This document shows, piece after piece, positions 43,497 through 50,942 of a stretch of DNA of 64,000 bases. Origin of the DNA: an uncultured Fibrobacter sp. (GTDB lineage: Bacteria; Fibrobacterota; Fibrobacteria; Fibrobacterales; Fibrobacteraceae); NCBI GenBank assembly GCA_946414075.1, contig CAMKNA010000006.1:26615-90614 (forward strand), in the 5' to 3' direction. The notes under the pieces were generated by a model that worked only from the letters and a program-made list of their open reading frames with translations, was not told where the DNA came from and searched no databases. The position numbers were made by a program, and so were the translations under genes. Numbering within the stretch: position 1 is the first letter of the stretch; the number at the start of each line of letters is the position of its first letter.

Positions 43497-44885
43497 ATGC
43501 CCTCCCGCACCTACGCTGCCATAGACCTTAAGTCTTTTTTTGCCTCGGTGGAATGTATCCTCCAGGGGCTTGACCCCCTGAAAGCAAAACTTGTGGTGGC
43601 TGACGAGAGCCGCACCGAAAAGACCATTTGTCTTGCGGTGACGCCTGCGCTGAAGGCCTACGGGATTCCTGGGCGGGCACGACTTTTCGAGGTGAACCAG
43701 AAGGTCCGCGAGGTGGAACGGCGCACCGGTGAGAAGGTGGAATTCCTGATTGCAAAACCTCAGATGGCCAAGTATGTGGAGTATTCCACGAAGGTCTACA
43801 ATGTTTACCTGAAGTACGTAAGCGCCGAAGATATCCACGCCTACTCCATCGATGAATGTTTCTTAGACTTGACGAAATATCTGAAGTTGTATAAGAAGAC
43901 GGCCCGTGAACTGGTAAAGACCATCATTCAGGACGTGTTTGCCACTACGGGAATTACGGCTACAGGCGGCATCGGCACAAACTTGTACCTCTGCAAGATT
44001 GCCATGGATGTGATGGCGAAGCATGTGGAGGCCGATGCCGACGGCGTCCGCATTGCAGAACTGGACGAGATGAGTTACCGCAGGCAACTTTGGTCTCACC
44101 GCCCTATAACCAGCTTCTGGCAGGTGGGTCGCGGGATTGCGGAGCGCCTGGAAAAGTGCTACCTGAACGGCGGTCGGGGAATTTTTACCATGGGAGACAT
44201 CGCTCGGGTAAGCGTCAAGAACCCTGAAGGCCTGTATAAGCTTTTCGGCGTGAATGCCGAAATCCTGATTGATCACGCCTGGGGTTACGAGCCTTGCACT
44301 ATCGCCGATATTAAGAAAGCAAAACCCCGCTCCCGCAGCACGGGGGAGGGCCAGGTTCTGCAGGACCCGTACCCCTTCGACAAGGCTCGCCTTGTGGTCC
44401 GGGAGATGGTGGATACGGTTTCCATGGCTTTGGTAGAGCACTCCCTGGTGTGTAATGGCATGGTGCTTACGGTACAGTACGACCGCGAGAATGTGGACAA
44501 GGGAATTTACATTGGTGAGACGGTGCAGGACTTTTACGGACGCACCGTGCCCAAGCCTGCCCACGGTACGGCCAACATCGGGTATTATACCAGCTCCCAG
44601 TCGGTCATGGCCGATGCCACCATGAGACTTTTCGACCGGATCGTGGACCCGAAACTGACGGTGCGCAAGCTGAACCTGGTGGCCATCAATTTGGCGGACG
44701 AAAGTCATACCCAGTACGACCTGTTCACCGATGTGCAAAAACAGGAGCGCGAAAAGAAACGCCTGAAGGCGGAACTGCTCATCAAAAAGCGCTTTGGCAA
44801 GAACGCCATCGTGAAGGGCATGGACCTGCAGGAGGGCGCCACCACCATCGAACGGAACGGCCAGATCGGAGGGCACAAGGCATGA
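43497..44885 (+). CDS. Y-family DNA polymerase (UvrX/DinB type)
   Basis: This 462-residue translesion polymerase has the catalytic motifs AAIDLKSFFASVEC and YSIDECFLDLTKY, the fingers and palm stretch KLVVADESRTEKTICLAVTPALKAYG, and a helix-hairpin-helix region (PITSFWQVGRGIAERLEKCYLNG). Then comes the little-finger domain starting about 290 (SRSTGEGQVLQDPYPFDKARLVV). It looks more like the Firmicute UvrX/YqjW type than DinB/Pol IV, especially because a YolD-like gene follows and overlaps it by 4 nt (ATGA). It copies damaged DNA with low fidelity. Preceding genes are unrelated, so this pair may be an acquired unit. Confidence 0.87.
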   Translation: MPSRTYAAIDLKSFFASVECILQGLDPLKAKLVVADESRTEKTICLAVTPALKAYGIPGRARLFEVNQKVREVERRTGEKVEFLIAKPQMAKYVEYSTKVYNVYLKYVSAEDIHAYSIDECFLDLTKYLKLYKKTARELVKTIIQDVFATTGITATGGIGTNLYLCKIAMDVMAKHVEADADGVRIAELDEMSYRRQLWSHRPITSFWQVGRGIAERLEKCYLNGGRGIFTMGDIARVSVKNPEGLYKLFGVNAEILIDHAWGYEPCTIADIKKAKPRSRSTGEGQVLQDPYPFDKARLVVREMVDTVSMALVEHSLVCNGMVLTVQYDRENVDKGIYIGETVQDFYGRTVPKPAHGTANIGYYTSSQSVMADATMRLFDRIVDPKLTVRKLNLVAINLADESHTQYDLFTDVQKQEREKKRLKAELLIKKRFGKNAIVKGMDLQEGATTIERNGQIGGHKA

Positions 44886-45094
44886 CCGACTACAAAGACA
44901 TTGTTGACCTGCCTTACCCGCGCAACGATTGGAATTTTCTCATGAAGCACCCCCGCATGAGCATGGATGACCGTGCCAAGATTTTCCACCCCTTCGCGGC
45001 GCTCCGGGGCCATGCCGAAGCTCTCGATGAAACTGCCGAAAGGAAAGAGAATTCCGTCGCCAACGAATTTATTCTAGATGACCAGGAATTTTAA
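44882..45094 (+). CDS. YolD-like small protein
   Basis: This 70-residue protein is related to the YolD-like family that accompanies UvrX/YqjW polymerases: YKDIVDLPYP near the start, then HPRMSMDDRAKIFHPFAALRGHAEALDETAE. It overlaps the polymerase stop by 4 nt and is probably translated with it. By analogy it would regulate or assist the polymerase, which is an inference. It is followed at once by a two-way terminator. Confidence 0.75.
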   Translation: MTDYKDIVDLPYPRNDWNFLMKHPRMSMDDRAKIFHPFAALRGHAEALDETAERKENSVANEFILDDQEF

Positions 45095-45095
45095 A

Positions 45096-45119
45096 AAGCC
45101 CCCGATGTATCGGGGGCTT
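45096..45119. terminator. Bidirectional intrinsic terminator
   Basis: AGCCCCCGA pairs with TCGGGGGCT around a TGTA loop. On the minus strand it ends in TTTTT, giving a good terminator for the cellulase gene, and on the plus strand it ends the polymerase-YolD unit with a weaker T tract. Confidence 0.8.
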
Positions 45120-45144
45120 CGCTTATACTTGCAGAATCCTAAGC

Positions 45145-47229
45145 TTATTTCAAGCGGATAGCCTTGACCATCTTCTGGCTGCCCTGGTAGATAACCAGGA
45201 ATGCTGTGCCGTGGTAACGGGTTTCCAGAGAAACGCTGTTGGCGCCACTGGTGGCATTCACATTCTTGCTTGCAATTACCTGGCCCAAGCTGTTCATAAG
45301 CGTGACGCTTGCATGACCTGCTGCGGTGGTATTAAAGTTGGCTGTGATGATGCCGTGCTGCACGGCGAAGTTAACACCTTGCAAAATCGAGTGCTTCTTT
45401 GCAATTGAAATGACTGCATCGCTGGGATAGGTATAATTGTCGGTGTAGCTGTTGGCCTCGAACACATAGTTTACCGTCTTGCCGCTGGTGTTCCCTGCAG
45501 TGGTGGCCGTGGCCACATTGTCGGTCTCGATACTTCCGATTTCATCGGGAACCAAATTGCCGTCATCCGATGAGCCTTCGAAAACGGCAGTCTTGAAGGA
45601 TTCCAGGGTGTCCGGCGCGCCACCGCCCTTCTTGTTGAGGAGGATATAGTCAATGGCAAGCTTACCGGTCAGACCTTTGGCGTTGACAACAACGAGCGTG
45701 GCATTCACTTCGGTAGGCGTTTTGATGGTCGAAAGGTTCGCATTTACGGAAGTCCAAGTTCCGTTGGAAACGGTCATGGTCTCTTGTTTCCAGTCCCAAT
45801 CGTTACCGCTCATGGTGACGAAGTTTATAGTTACTTGGCCATTCGCCGTTAGATCGGAATAGATTCTCACCGTTGCGCTTTCGTATTGGCTCCAGTCCTT
45901 GATGTTGTTGTTGATGCGGAGCGGGTAATTTGCCGCTGCTGTACTCGGGGTCTTGAAGAAGGCAATGCTGGACTTGTTGGCCGTAGAGGAACTTGCCTCC
46001 ACCAATGCGCTGATGGAGTTGCCGCTCAGGGCGCTCAGTCCGTATTCTGCACGCATGGCATTCAGGACTTCATAGTCAAAAATAGTGTAGTCTACGTTCT
46101 TCTGGCGACGGATAACGGTCATGTTCAGGTTGTCCTCGGCGCCGGTATCCCAGATGATGGGAACGATTCCATCTGCCTTGGCAATCTTGGCGACATAGCC
46201 GTACCAGGCGGCGCGGGCAAGCAGGTGCTTTTCTAGATCCTGACCTTCGAGGGTCAGGCGCTTCTGGGCACCCATTTCGCCGATAATTACAGGAATGCCC
46301 TTGTCCACGAAAGCTGTTTTCAACTTTCCGAGCTGGGTTTCGATAGATGTTTTGGAACCGAGAGCGCCGTTTGCGCAGGTACGCTCGGCATCTCCTGTTG
46401 TGACACCTTCCCAAAAGTAGAACATCTTGCCCCAACCTTCATCGGCCTTCATCAGTGAGAACTGGTAGGGGTAAAAGTGGGCTTCGGCCATGGTGTAGCC
46501 GTCACCTGCGGGGTCCTTCGGGTAGTACTCGCTCAAAAGCTGGTACTTGTCAATTTCGGTGCGGGGCATCTGGAAAACGACGGTACGGGTGGCGTTGTTT
46601 CCGCCGGATTTGCGGACCTCGTCAATCATGACCTGATGGTAACGCTGCAGAATCTTCATACGTTTGGCATCGAATGCCTCTTGTCCGTTGTCGGCACCGC
46701 CGTTCCACGGGTCGTTCACGCCGGGTTCGTTGGCACTTGCAAAAATAAGGTGCTCGTCATAGTCCTTGAAACGGTTTGCCAAGTGACCCCAGATGGCCTT
46801 CTGGTTCTTGATGACGTTGGCGGAATCTGTCGCGAAGACCTTGTCTTCGAGCCAGCCGGTATCCCAGTGGCTGTTGAGCACTACGTAGAGGCCGTCCTTG
46901 ATGCACATGTCCACCACGGTCTGTACCGTATCAATCCAGCCTTTGTTGATTTTGCCGTCCTTGACATGGGAAAACCAGGCCGTGGGCAGTCGGACGGTGC
47001 TAAAACCCGCTGCCTTGATGGAATCAACATAGGCCTGGCTCGGCAAGGGGTTTCCCCAGCCGGTGGGGCCTCCCTGGTTGGCAGGAACTTCCAGCGTGTT
47101 TCCGATGTTGAAACCCATTCCCATCTTGCTCACCAATGTGGAAGCCTTGGGAAGGTTTGCTGCAAGGGCAAGAGAGCCGCTGGCCACAATGGCCAATCCA
47201 AACACGGCGGTCTTTTTCAAGATATTCAT
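45145..47229 (-). CDS. GH5 endoglucanase with carbohydrate-binding domain and C-terminal beta tail
   Basis: This is a 694-residue secreted cellulase. The signal peptide covers about residues 1-23, and the GH5 barrel about 30-400 with GFNIGNTLE, VRLPTAWFSH, VVLNSHWD, the acid/base Glu168 in ASANEPG and nucleophile Glu318 in IIGEMGA. A beta-sandwich region (about 425-560, SQYESATVRIYSDLTANGQVTINFVTMSGN) resembles carbohydrate-binding modules. A linker leads to a C-terminal beta domain (VTLMNSLGQVIASKNV, ending KMVKAIRLK) of the Fibrobacter/type IX kind. It cuts internal beta-1,4-glucan bonds. The start at 47229 has AGGA, while the track's 47289 adds non-signal residues. A GGACATATTGTCC palindrome lies upstream. 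Confidence 0.92.
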   Translation of the reverse strand: MNILKKTAVFGLAIVASGSLALAANLPKASTLVSKMGMGFNIGNTLEVPANQGGPTGWGNPLPSQAYVDSIKAAGFSTVRLPTAWFSHVKDGKINKGWIDTVQTVVDMCIKDGLYVVLNSHWDTGWLEDKVFATDSANVIKNQKAIWGHLANRFKDYDEHLIFASANEPGVNDPWNGGADNGQEAFDAKRMKILQRYHQVMIDEVRKSGGNNATRTVVFQMPRTEIDKYQLLSEYYPKDPAGDGYTMAEAHFYPYQFSLMKADEGWGKMFYFWEGVTTGDAERTCANGALGSKTSIETQLGKLKTAFVDKGIPVIIGEMGAQKRLTLEGQDLEKHLLARAAWYGYVAKIAKADGIVPIIWDTGAEDNLNMTVIRRQKNVDYTIFDYEVLNAMRAEYGLSALSGNSISALVEASSSTANKSSIAFFKTPSTAAANYPLRINNNIKDWSQYESATVRIYSDLTANGQVTINFVTMSGNDWDWKQETMTVSNGTWTSVNANLSTIKTPTEVNATLVVVNAKGLTGKLAIDYILLNKKGGGAPDTLESFKTAVFEGSSDDGNLVPDEIGSIETDNVATATTAGNTSGKTVNYVFEANSYTDNYTYPSDAVISIAKKHSILQGVNFAVQHGIITANFNTTAAGHASVTLMNSLGQVIASKNVNATSGANSVSLETRYHGTAFLVIYQGSQKMVKAIRLK

Positions 47230-47259
47230 ACTCAATCCTTTTTTGTTGTTATCCCGTGG

Positions 47260-47267
47260 TAAATATA
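47260..47267 (-). promoter_or_regulatory. Likely -7 box of the cellulase gene
   Basis: TATATTTA on the minus strand differs by one base from TAnnTTTG and lies 30 nt before the start codon, with an AGGA ribosome site between. No clear -33 TTTG at standard spacing. Confidence 0.35.
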
Positions 47268-47311
47268 ACTTGAACCGCTGAAAAATCATAGGTCGGTTTT
47301 GTTTACACAGT

Positions 47312-47324
47312 GGACATATTGTCC
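47312..47324. promoter_or_regulatory. Perfect palindrome upstream of the cellulase promoter (candidate operator)
   Basis: GGACA-TAT-TGTCC is a perfect 5-base inverted repeat about 45 nt upstream of the likely -7 box of the GH5 gene, in the short gap between it and the EamA gene's end. It has the form of a regulator binding site. No factor can be named. Confidence 0.35.
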
Positions 47325-47354
47325 AAAAAGGCCGATTCGTAAGAATAAGGTAAG

Positions 47355-48248
47355 TTATCGTCTGCCCTTATATTCTGCGATAACCATTCCCGAGACGATG
47401 GCGGCGGCTCCTGCCCAGGCCATGGGAGTGATGCGTTCCCCGATGGTCACCAGTGCCGTAATGATGGTGACTAGCGGGATGGCGTAGATGTAGTTGCTGG
47501 CAAGGACTGTCCCGATTTTTTCAAGGACCTTGTTCCACACCAGGTAGCCGAACAGGGACGAGAATACGGAAAGGCACAGGAAGTTCAGCGTCACCACGGG
47601 TTCGGCGAAGTTTGCCCACGGGATGGAATGCCCGTTCAGGTATTCGAACGCCACCAGCGGGATAGAACTTACGAGACTGTAGAAGAATATTTTCCGCGTA
47701 ATGAACAGGTTGCTGTATCGCCCGTTCAGCAGTCGAAGGCTCAGGGAATAGACCGCCCAGAAAACGCCTGCGACTAGGGCGAGAAAGTCCCCCAGGGGTG
47801 AAAGCTTCAGGATGAACTTTCCGTTCAGTACCACCAGCACCATGCCTACGAAGGTAAGGAGCGTTCCAAGTACCTGGCGTCTGCACAGCCGTTCGCTCTT
47901 GTAGAGGACGCTCCCGAAAATCAGGATCAACAGCGGGTTGGTGCACACGATGAGGGACACATTGGACGATGGCGACAGGGACAGAGCCACATTTTGCGTC
48001 CAGAAATAGAGCGTACCGCCGGCAATGCCGCTTACAAAAAGAATGAGCTCATCCTTTGCGCTTTGCGCCCAAAGCTTGCGGTGGCATGCCAGCAAAAGAA
48101 GCAGGTAGGTGAAGATGAATCGAATGAAAAACACCTGTACGGAGGTGAATCCGTGTTCTAGCAGGACCTTGGTGCTTACATAGCTCGTTCCCCAGAAGGT
48201 CACGGTGATTACGGCCAGTATGTGCCAGATTGTAGCACTGTTTTTCAT
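47355..48248 (-). CDS. EamA/DMT-family transporter
   Basis: This 297-residue protein has ten hydrophobic segments and two EamA repeats: WGTSYVSTKVLLEHGFTSVQVFFIRF in the first and GDFLALVAGVFWAVYSLSLRLLN in the second, with a C-terminal FLCLSVFSSLFGYLVWNKVLEKIGTVLASNYIYAIPLVTIITALVTIGERI typical of drug/metabolite transporters. The substrate is unknown. The ATG at 48248 lacks a Shine-Dalgarno and follows a TACATTTC box by 5 nt, so it is probably leaderless. It is transcribed divergently from glucokinase. Confidence 0.88.
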   Translation of the reverse strand: MKNSATIWHILAVITVTFWGTSYVSTKVLLEHGFTSVQVFFIRFIFTYLLLLLACHRKLWAQSAKDELILFVSGIAGGTLYFWTQNVALSLSPSSNVSLIVCTNPLLILIFGSVLYKSERLCRRQVLGTLLTFVGMVLVVLNGKFILKLSPLGDFLALVAGVFWAVYSLSLRLLNGRYSNLFITRKIFFYSLVSSIPLVAFEYLNGHSIPWANFAEPVVTLNFLCLSVFSSLFGYLVWNKVLEKIGTVLASNYIYAIPLVTIITALVTIGERITPMAWAGAAAIVSGMVIAEYKGRR

Positions 48249-48253
48249 CGCGA

Positions 48254-48261
48254 GAAATGTA
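48254..48261 (-). promoter_or_regulatory. TACATTTC -7 box of the EamA gene
   Basis: TACATTTC on the minus strand differs from TAnnTTTG at the last base only and ends 5 nt before the start codon, with no ribosome site between. Confidence 0.4.
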
Positions 48262-48315
48262 GATTCTTTCTTTTATTTAACTATATTCTTTTCGTTCAAA
48301 ATACCGGAGTTTTTT

Positions 48316-49383
48316 ATGGAAATCAAATGGCTTAATCCCGATGCAAAGTTTGACCGCCTTGTCTTGGCGGGCGATATTGGCGGCACCAACACCAATCTCG
48401 GTCTGGTGGGCTACAAGGATGGCAAGTTCACGCTGATCCTCGAGACGGTGTGCCCCTCCAAGGATATCGATGGCCTGGAAGCCCCCATCCGCGAAACGCT
48501 TCGGATTGCGGCTGAGAACAACGCCGACCTCAAGCCTAGCCATGTGTGCATCAGCGCCGCGGGCCCGGTGGCGAACAACAAGTGCGTCATGACGAACCTC
48601 CCGTGGAGCGTGGACGGCGACGCCCTTTCTGCGGCCACCGGCATCCCGACCCTTGTTATCAACGACTTCATGGCCATCAGCTACGGTATCCCGACCCTTG
48701 ATGTGGATGACCCCAAGCAGATTTTCAAGCTGACCCATACCGACGGCAGCCAGCCCGCTCCGCAGAAGGCCACCAAGGCGGTCATCGGCCCGGGTACTGG
48801 CATGGGTGTTGGCTTCCTTGCCTTCGACGGCGAAAAGTATATTCCCGCTTCTTCAGAAGGCGGACACTCCACCTTCGCTCCCTTCGACAAGGATTCCCAG
48901 GAATTCCACGACTACATGGAAAAGAAGATTGGCATGGTCCCCGGCGTGGAACCGCTGGTTTCTGGCATGGGGCTCCGCAACATGTATGAATGGTGGAAGG
49001 AGACTCGTGGCGTTCCCGATAACGAAGCCTTCAAGAAGATAGAAGAAACCGAACCCAACGATCGCCCCAAGTACATCAGCCGCGCTAGCGACACCGATCC
49101 GGTGGCGGCCGAGATGATGCGCCTGTTCGTGAAGATGCTGGCCCGCTTCGCAAGCGATGCCGCCACGCTGTTCCTGCCTCTCGGTGGTTTCTACCTGGCC
49201 GGCGGCACGGTGCAGAAAGACCTTCGCTGGCTCGAGCGCGACAACTTGTTCATGAAGTACTTCGAGAAGAACTACAACCCGAACATCCGTCCGCTCCTGA
49301 ACAAGATTCCGGTGTACATCATCAAGGATTACAGCATCAGCTTGTACGGCGCCGCCAACGCCAGCCTGAATCTGCAGAAGTAA
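48316..49383 (+). CDS. glk: Glucokinase
   Basis: This 355-residue enzyme phosphorylates glucose to glucose 6-phosphate using ATP. It is of the Glk rather than the ROK family: GDIGGTNTNLGLV at the phosphate-binding site, ISAAGPVANNKCVMTNLPW, LVINDFMAISYGIP with the catalytic Asp, GPGTGMGVGFL, SSEGGHSTFAPF and LPLGGFYLAGG. The start at 48316 has GGAG 6 nt upstream, while the longer track start overlaps the divergent EamA gene. It fits uptake of glucose from cellulose breakdown, with the GH5 cellulase about 1 kb away. Confidence 0.93.
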   Translation: MEIKWLNPDAKFDRLVLAGDIGGTNTNLGLVGYKDGKFTLILETVCPSKDIDGLEAPIRETLRIAAENNADLKPSHVCISAAGPVANNKCVMTNLPWSVDGDALSAATGIPTLVINDFMAISYGIPTLDVDDPKQIFKLTHTDGSQPAPQKATKAVIGPGTGMGVGFLAFDGEKYIPASSEGGHSTFAPFDKDSQEFHDYMEKKIGMVPGVEPLVSGMGLRNMYEWWKETRGVPDNEAFKKIEETEPNDRPKYISRASDTDPVAAEMMRLFVKMLARFASDAATLFLPLGGFYLAGGTVQKDLRWLERDNLFMKYFEKNYNPNIRPLLNKIPVYIIKDYSISLYGAANASLNLQK

Positions 49384-49395
49384 AAGCAGCCCAAT

Positions 49396-50787
49396 ATGCT
49401 TTTCTCCGAACTCCCCCTGGCAAATCCCTTGCAGCGTGCGGTCCGTGCCGTAGGCTACGAACAGCCCACTCCCATCCAGGAACAGTCCATCCCCAGCTTG
49501 CTCGAAGGCAAGGACCTGCTTGGAATCGCCCAGACGGGAACGGGAAAGACGGCGGCGTTCGCTCTCCCTATTTTGCAGTTGCTCTTGGATTCTGGGAAGT
49601 TTCGTGCGCCCAAGACATGCCGGGCCCTGATCCTGCTCCCCACTCGTGAGCTTGCCATTCAGGTGGCGGATTGCTTTAAACAGTACGCCCAGTTTACGGC
49701 TATTTCTACCACCTGCATCTTTGGAGGCGTAGGAGATGCCTCCCAGAAGAACAGCTTGATCCGTGGCGTGGATGTGCTTGTGGCCACGCCGGGCCGCTTG
49801 CTGGACCTTATCGGACAAAAAGCCGTTTCCCTGAAGGCCTTGGAATTTTTTGTGCTGGACGAGGCCGACCGTATGCTGGACATGGGATTTATCCATGATA
49901 TCCGCAAGGTGGTGGCGCTGCTCCCGCAAAAGCGCCAGAACTTGTTCTTTAGCGCCACTATGCCCGATGACATTACCAAGCTTGCCGCCACCATTCTGCG
50001 CCCGAACCCAGTTAGGGTAGAAGTGGCTCCGCAAAGCACGCCTATCGAGCGTATCCGTCAGGAACTGTACCGCATCGATAAGCGCCGGAAGGGGGCGCTT
50101 CTGAAGGAGCTCTTGCTTGAACACCCCGAGATGAAAAAGGTGCTGGTGTTCAGCCGCACCAAGCACGGTGCCGACAAGATTACCCGCGTACTGGAAAAGG
50201 CGGGCATCAAGTGTGCCGCCATTCACGGCAACAAGAGCCAGACCCGCAGGCAGGAAGCTCTGAAGAACTTTAAGGACGAGAAAATTCGCGTGCTGGTGGC
50301 TACCGACATTGCCGCTCGCGGAATCGATGTGGACGATGTGAGTCATGTGTTCAACTACGACTTGCCCGATGTTCCTGAGACCTTCGTGCACCGTATTGGT
50401 CGTACGGCCCGCGCTGGCAAGGACGGTATAGCCATTTCGTTCTGCGCCCCAGACGAAGAGCAGGACTTGCGTGCTATCGAGAAGCTGACCAAGATAAAGA
50501 TTCCCGAAGGGGACAAGGCCATCTTCGAGAAATTGCCACCCCCGCAGAAAGAAACTCCTGAAAGCGAGATGCGCAATGCCCGCGGTCGCTTCCACCAGCA
50601 GTCGCGTCAGCCGAAAAAAGAAGCTCGCTTATCGAAAAATGAAGCCAGACCCGAAAATCGCGGCGGCTCTAACCCGCTGGCCCCGCAACAGACTGCCGGT
50701 AATCCCCACAAGGGCAAGCGCCGTCGCAACAGACCCGGCTCCCGGGCCCGCCGCCGCATGCGTGAATCGGGCAATACTCCAAGTTAG
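49396..50787 (+). CDS. rhlE: DEAD-box RNA helicase (RhlE-type)
   Basis: This is a 463-residue ATP-dependent RNA helicase. It has the Q motif PTPIQEQSIP, Walker A AQTGTGKTAAF, PTRELAIQV, ATPGRLLDL, DEAD in VLDEADRMLDMGF, SAT in FSATMP, then VLVATDIAARGIDVDDV and HRIGRTARAG. The last 80 residues are basic and probably disordered (KGKRRRNRPGSRARRRMR), as in RhlE proteins, and would bind RNA. It lies 12 nt after glucokinase and may share its transcript. A weak hairpin with a T8 run follows. Confidence 0.92.
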   Translation: MLFSELPLANPLQRAVRAVGYEQPTPIQEQSIPSLLEGKDLLGIAQTGTGKTAAFALPILQLLLDSGKFRAPKTCRALILLPTRELAIQVADCFKQYAQFTAISTTCIFGGVGDASQKNSLIRGVDVLVATPGRLLDLIGQKAVSLKALEFFVLDEADRMLDMGFIHDIRKVVALLPQKRQNLFFSATMPDDITKLAATILRPNPVRVEVAPQSTPIERIRQELYRIDKRRKGALLKELLLEHPEMKKVLVFSRTKHGADKITRVLEKAGIKCAAIHGNKSQTRRQEALKNFKDEKIRVLVATDIAARGIDVDDVSHVFNYDLPDVPETFVHRIGRTARAGKDGIAISFCAPDEEQDLRAIEKLTKIKIPEGDKAIFEKLPPPQKETPESEMRNARGRFHQQSRQPKKEARLSKNEARPENRGGSNPLAPQQTAGNPHKGKRRRNRPGSRARRRMRESGNTPS

Positions 50788-50819
50788 AATAATGTAGTTT
50801 GGTGCCTTCAAAATGTGAC

Positions 50820-50858
50820 AATGTGCGTATTTTTTACCCGTTGGCGCATTTTTTTTCA
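50820..50858 (+). terminator. Probable terminator after rhlE
   Basis: ATGTGCG and GGCGCAT can pair imperfectly around a T-rich loop, followed by TTTTTTTT. The stem is short, so this call is moderate. Confidence 0.45.
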
Positions 50859-50888
50859 CTTTTTTGATTATTTTCAGTTTAGGAATCG

Positions 50889-50911
50889 CTGCAATGTGTC
50901 GCACATTGCAG
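50889..50911. promoter_or_regulatory. Perfect 10-bp inverted repeat before the surface protein gene
   Basis: CTGCAATGTG and CACATTGCAG are exact inverted arms separated by TCG. It ends 31 nt before the start codon at 50943, between the rhlE terminator and the AAAGGAG ribosome site. It is either a 5'-UTR hairpin or an operator. It lacks the T run of a terminator. Confidence 0.5.
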
Positions 50912-50942
50912 GTTTGTTTCGATACGAAAAAAGGAGCGGTTT

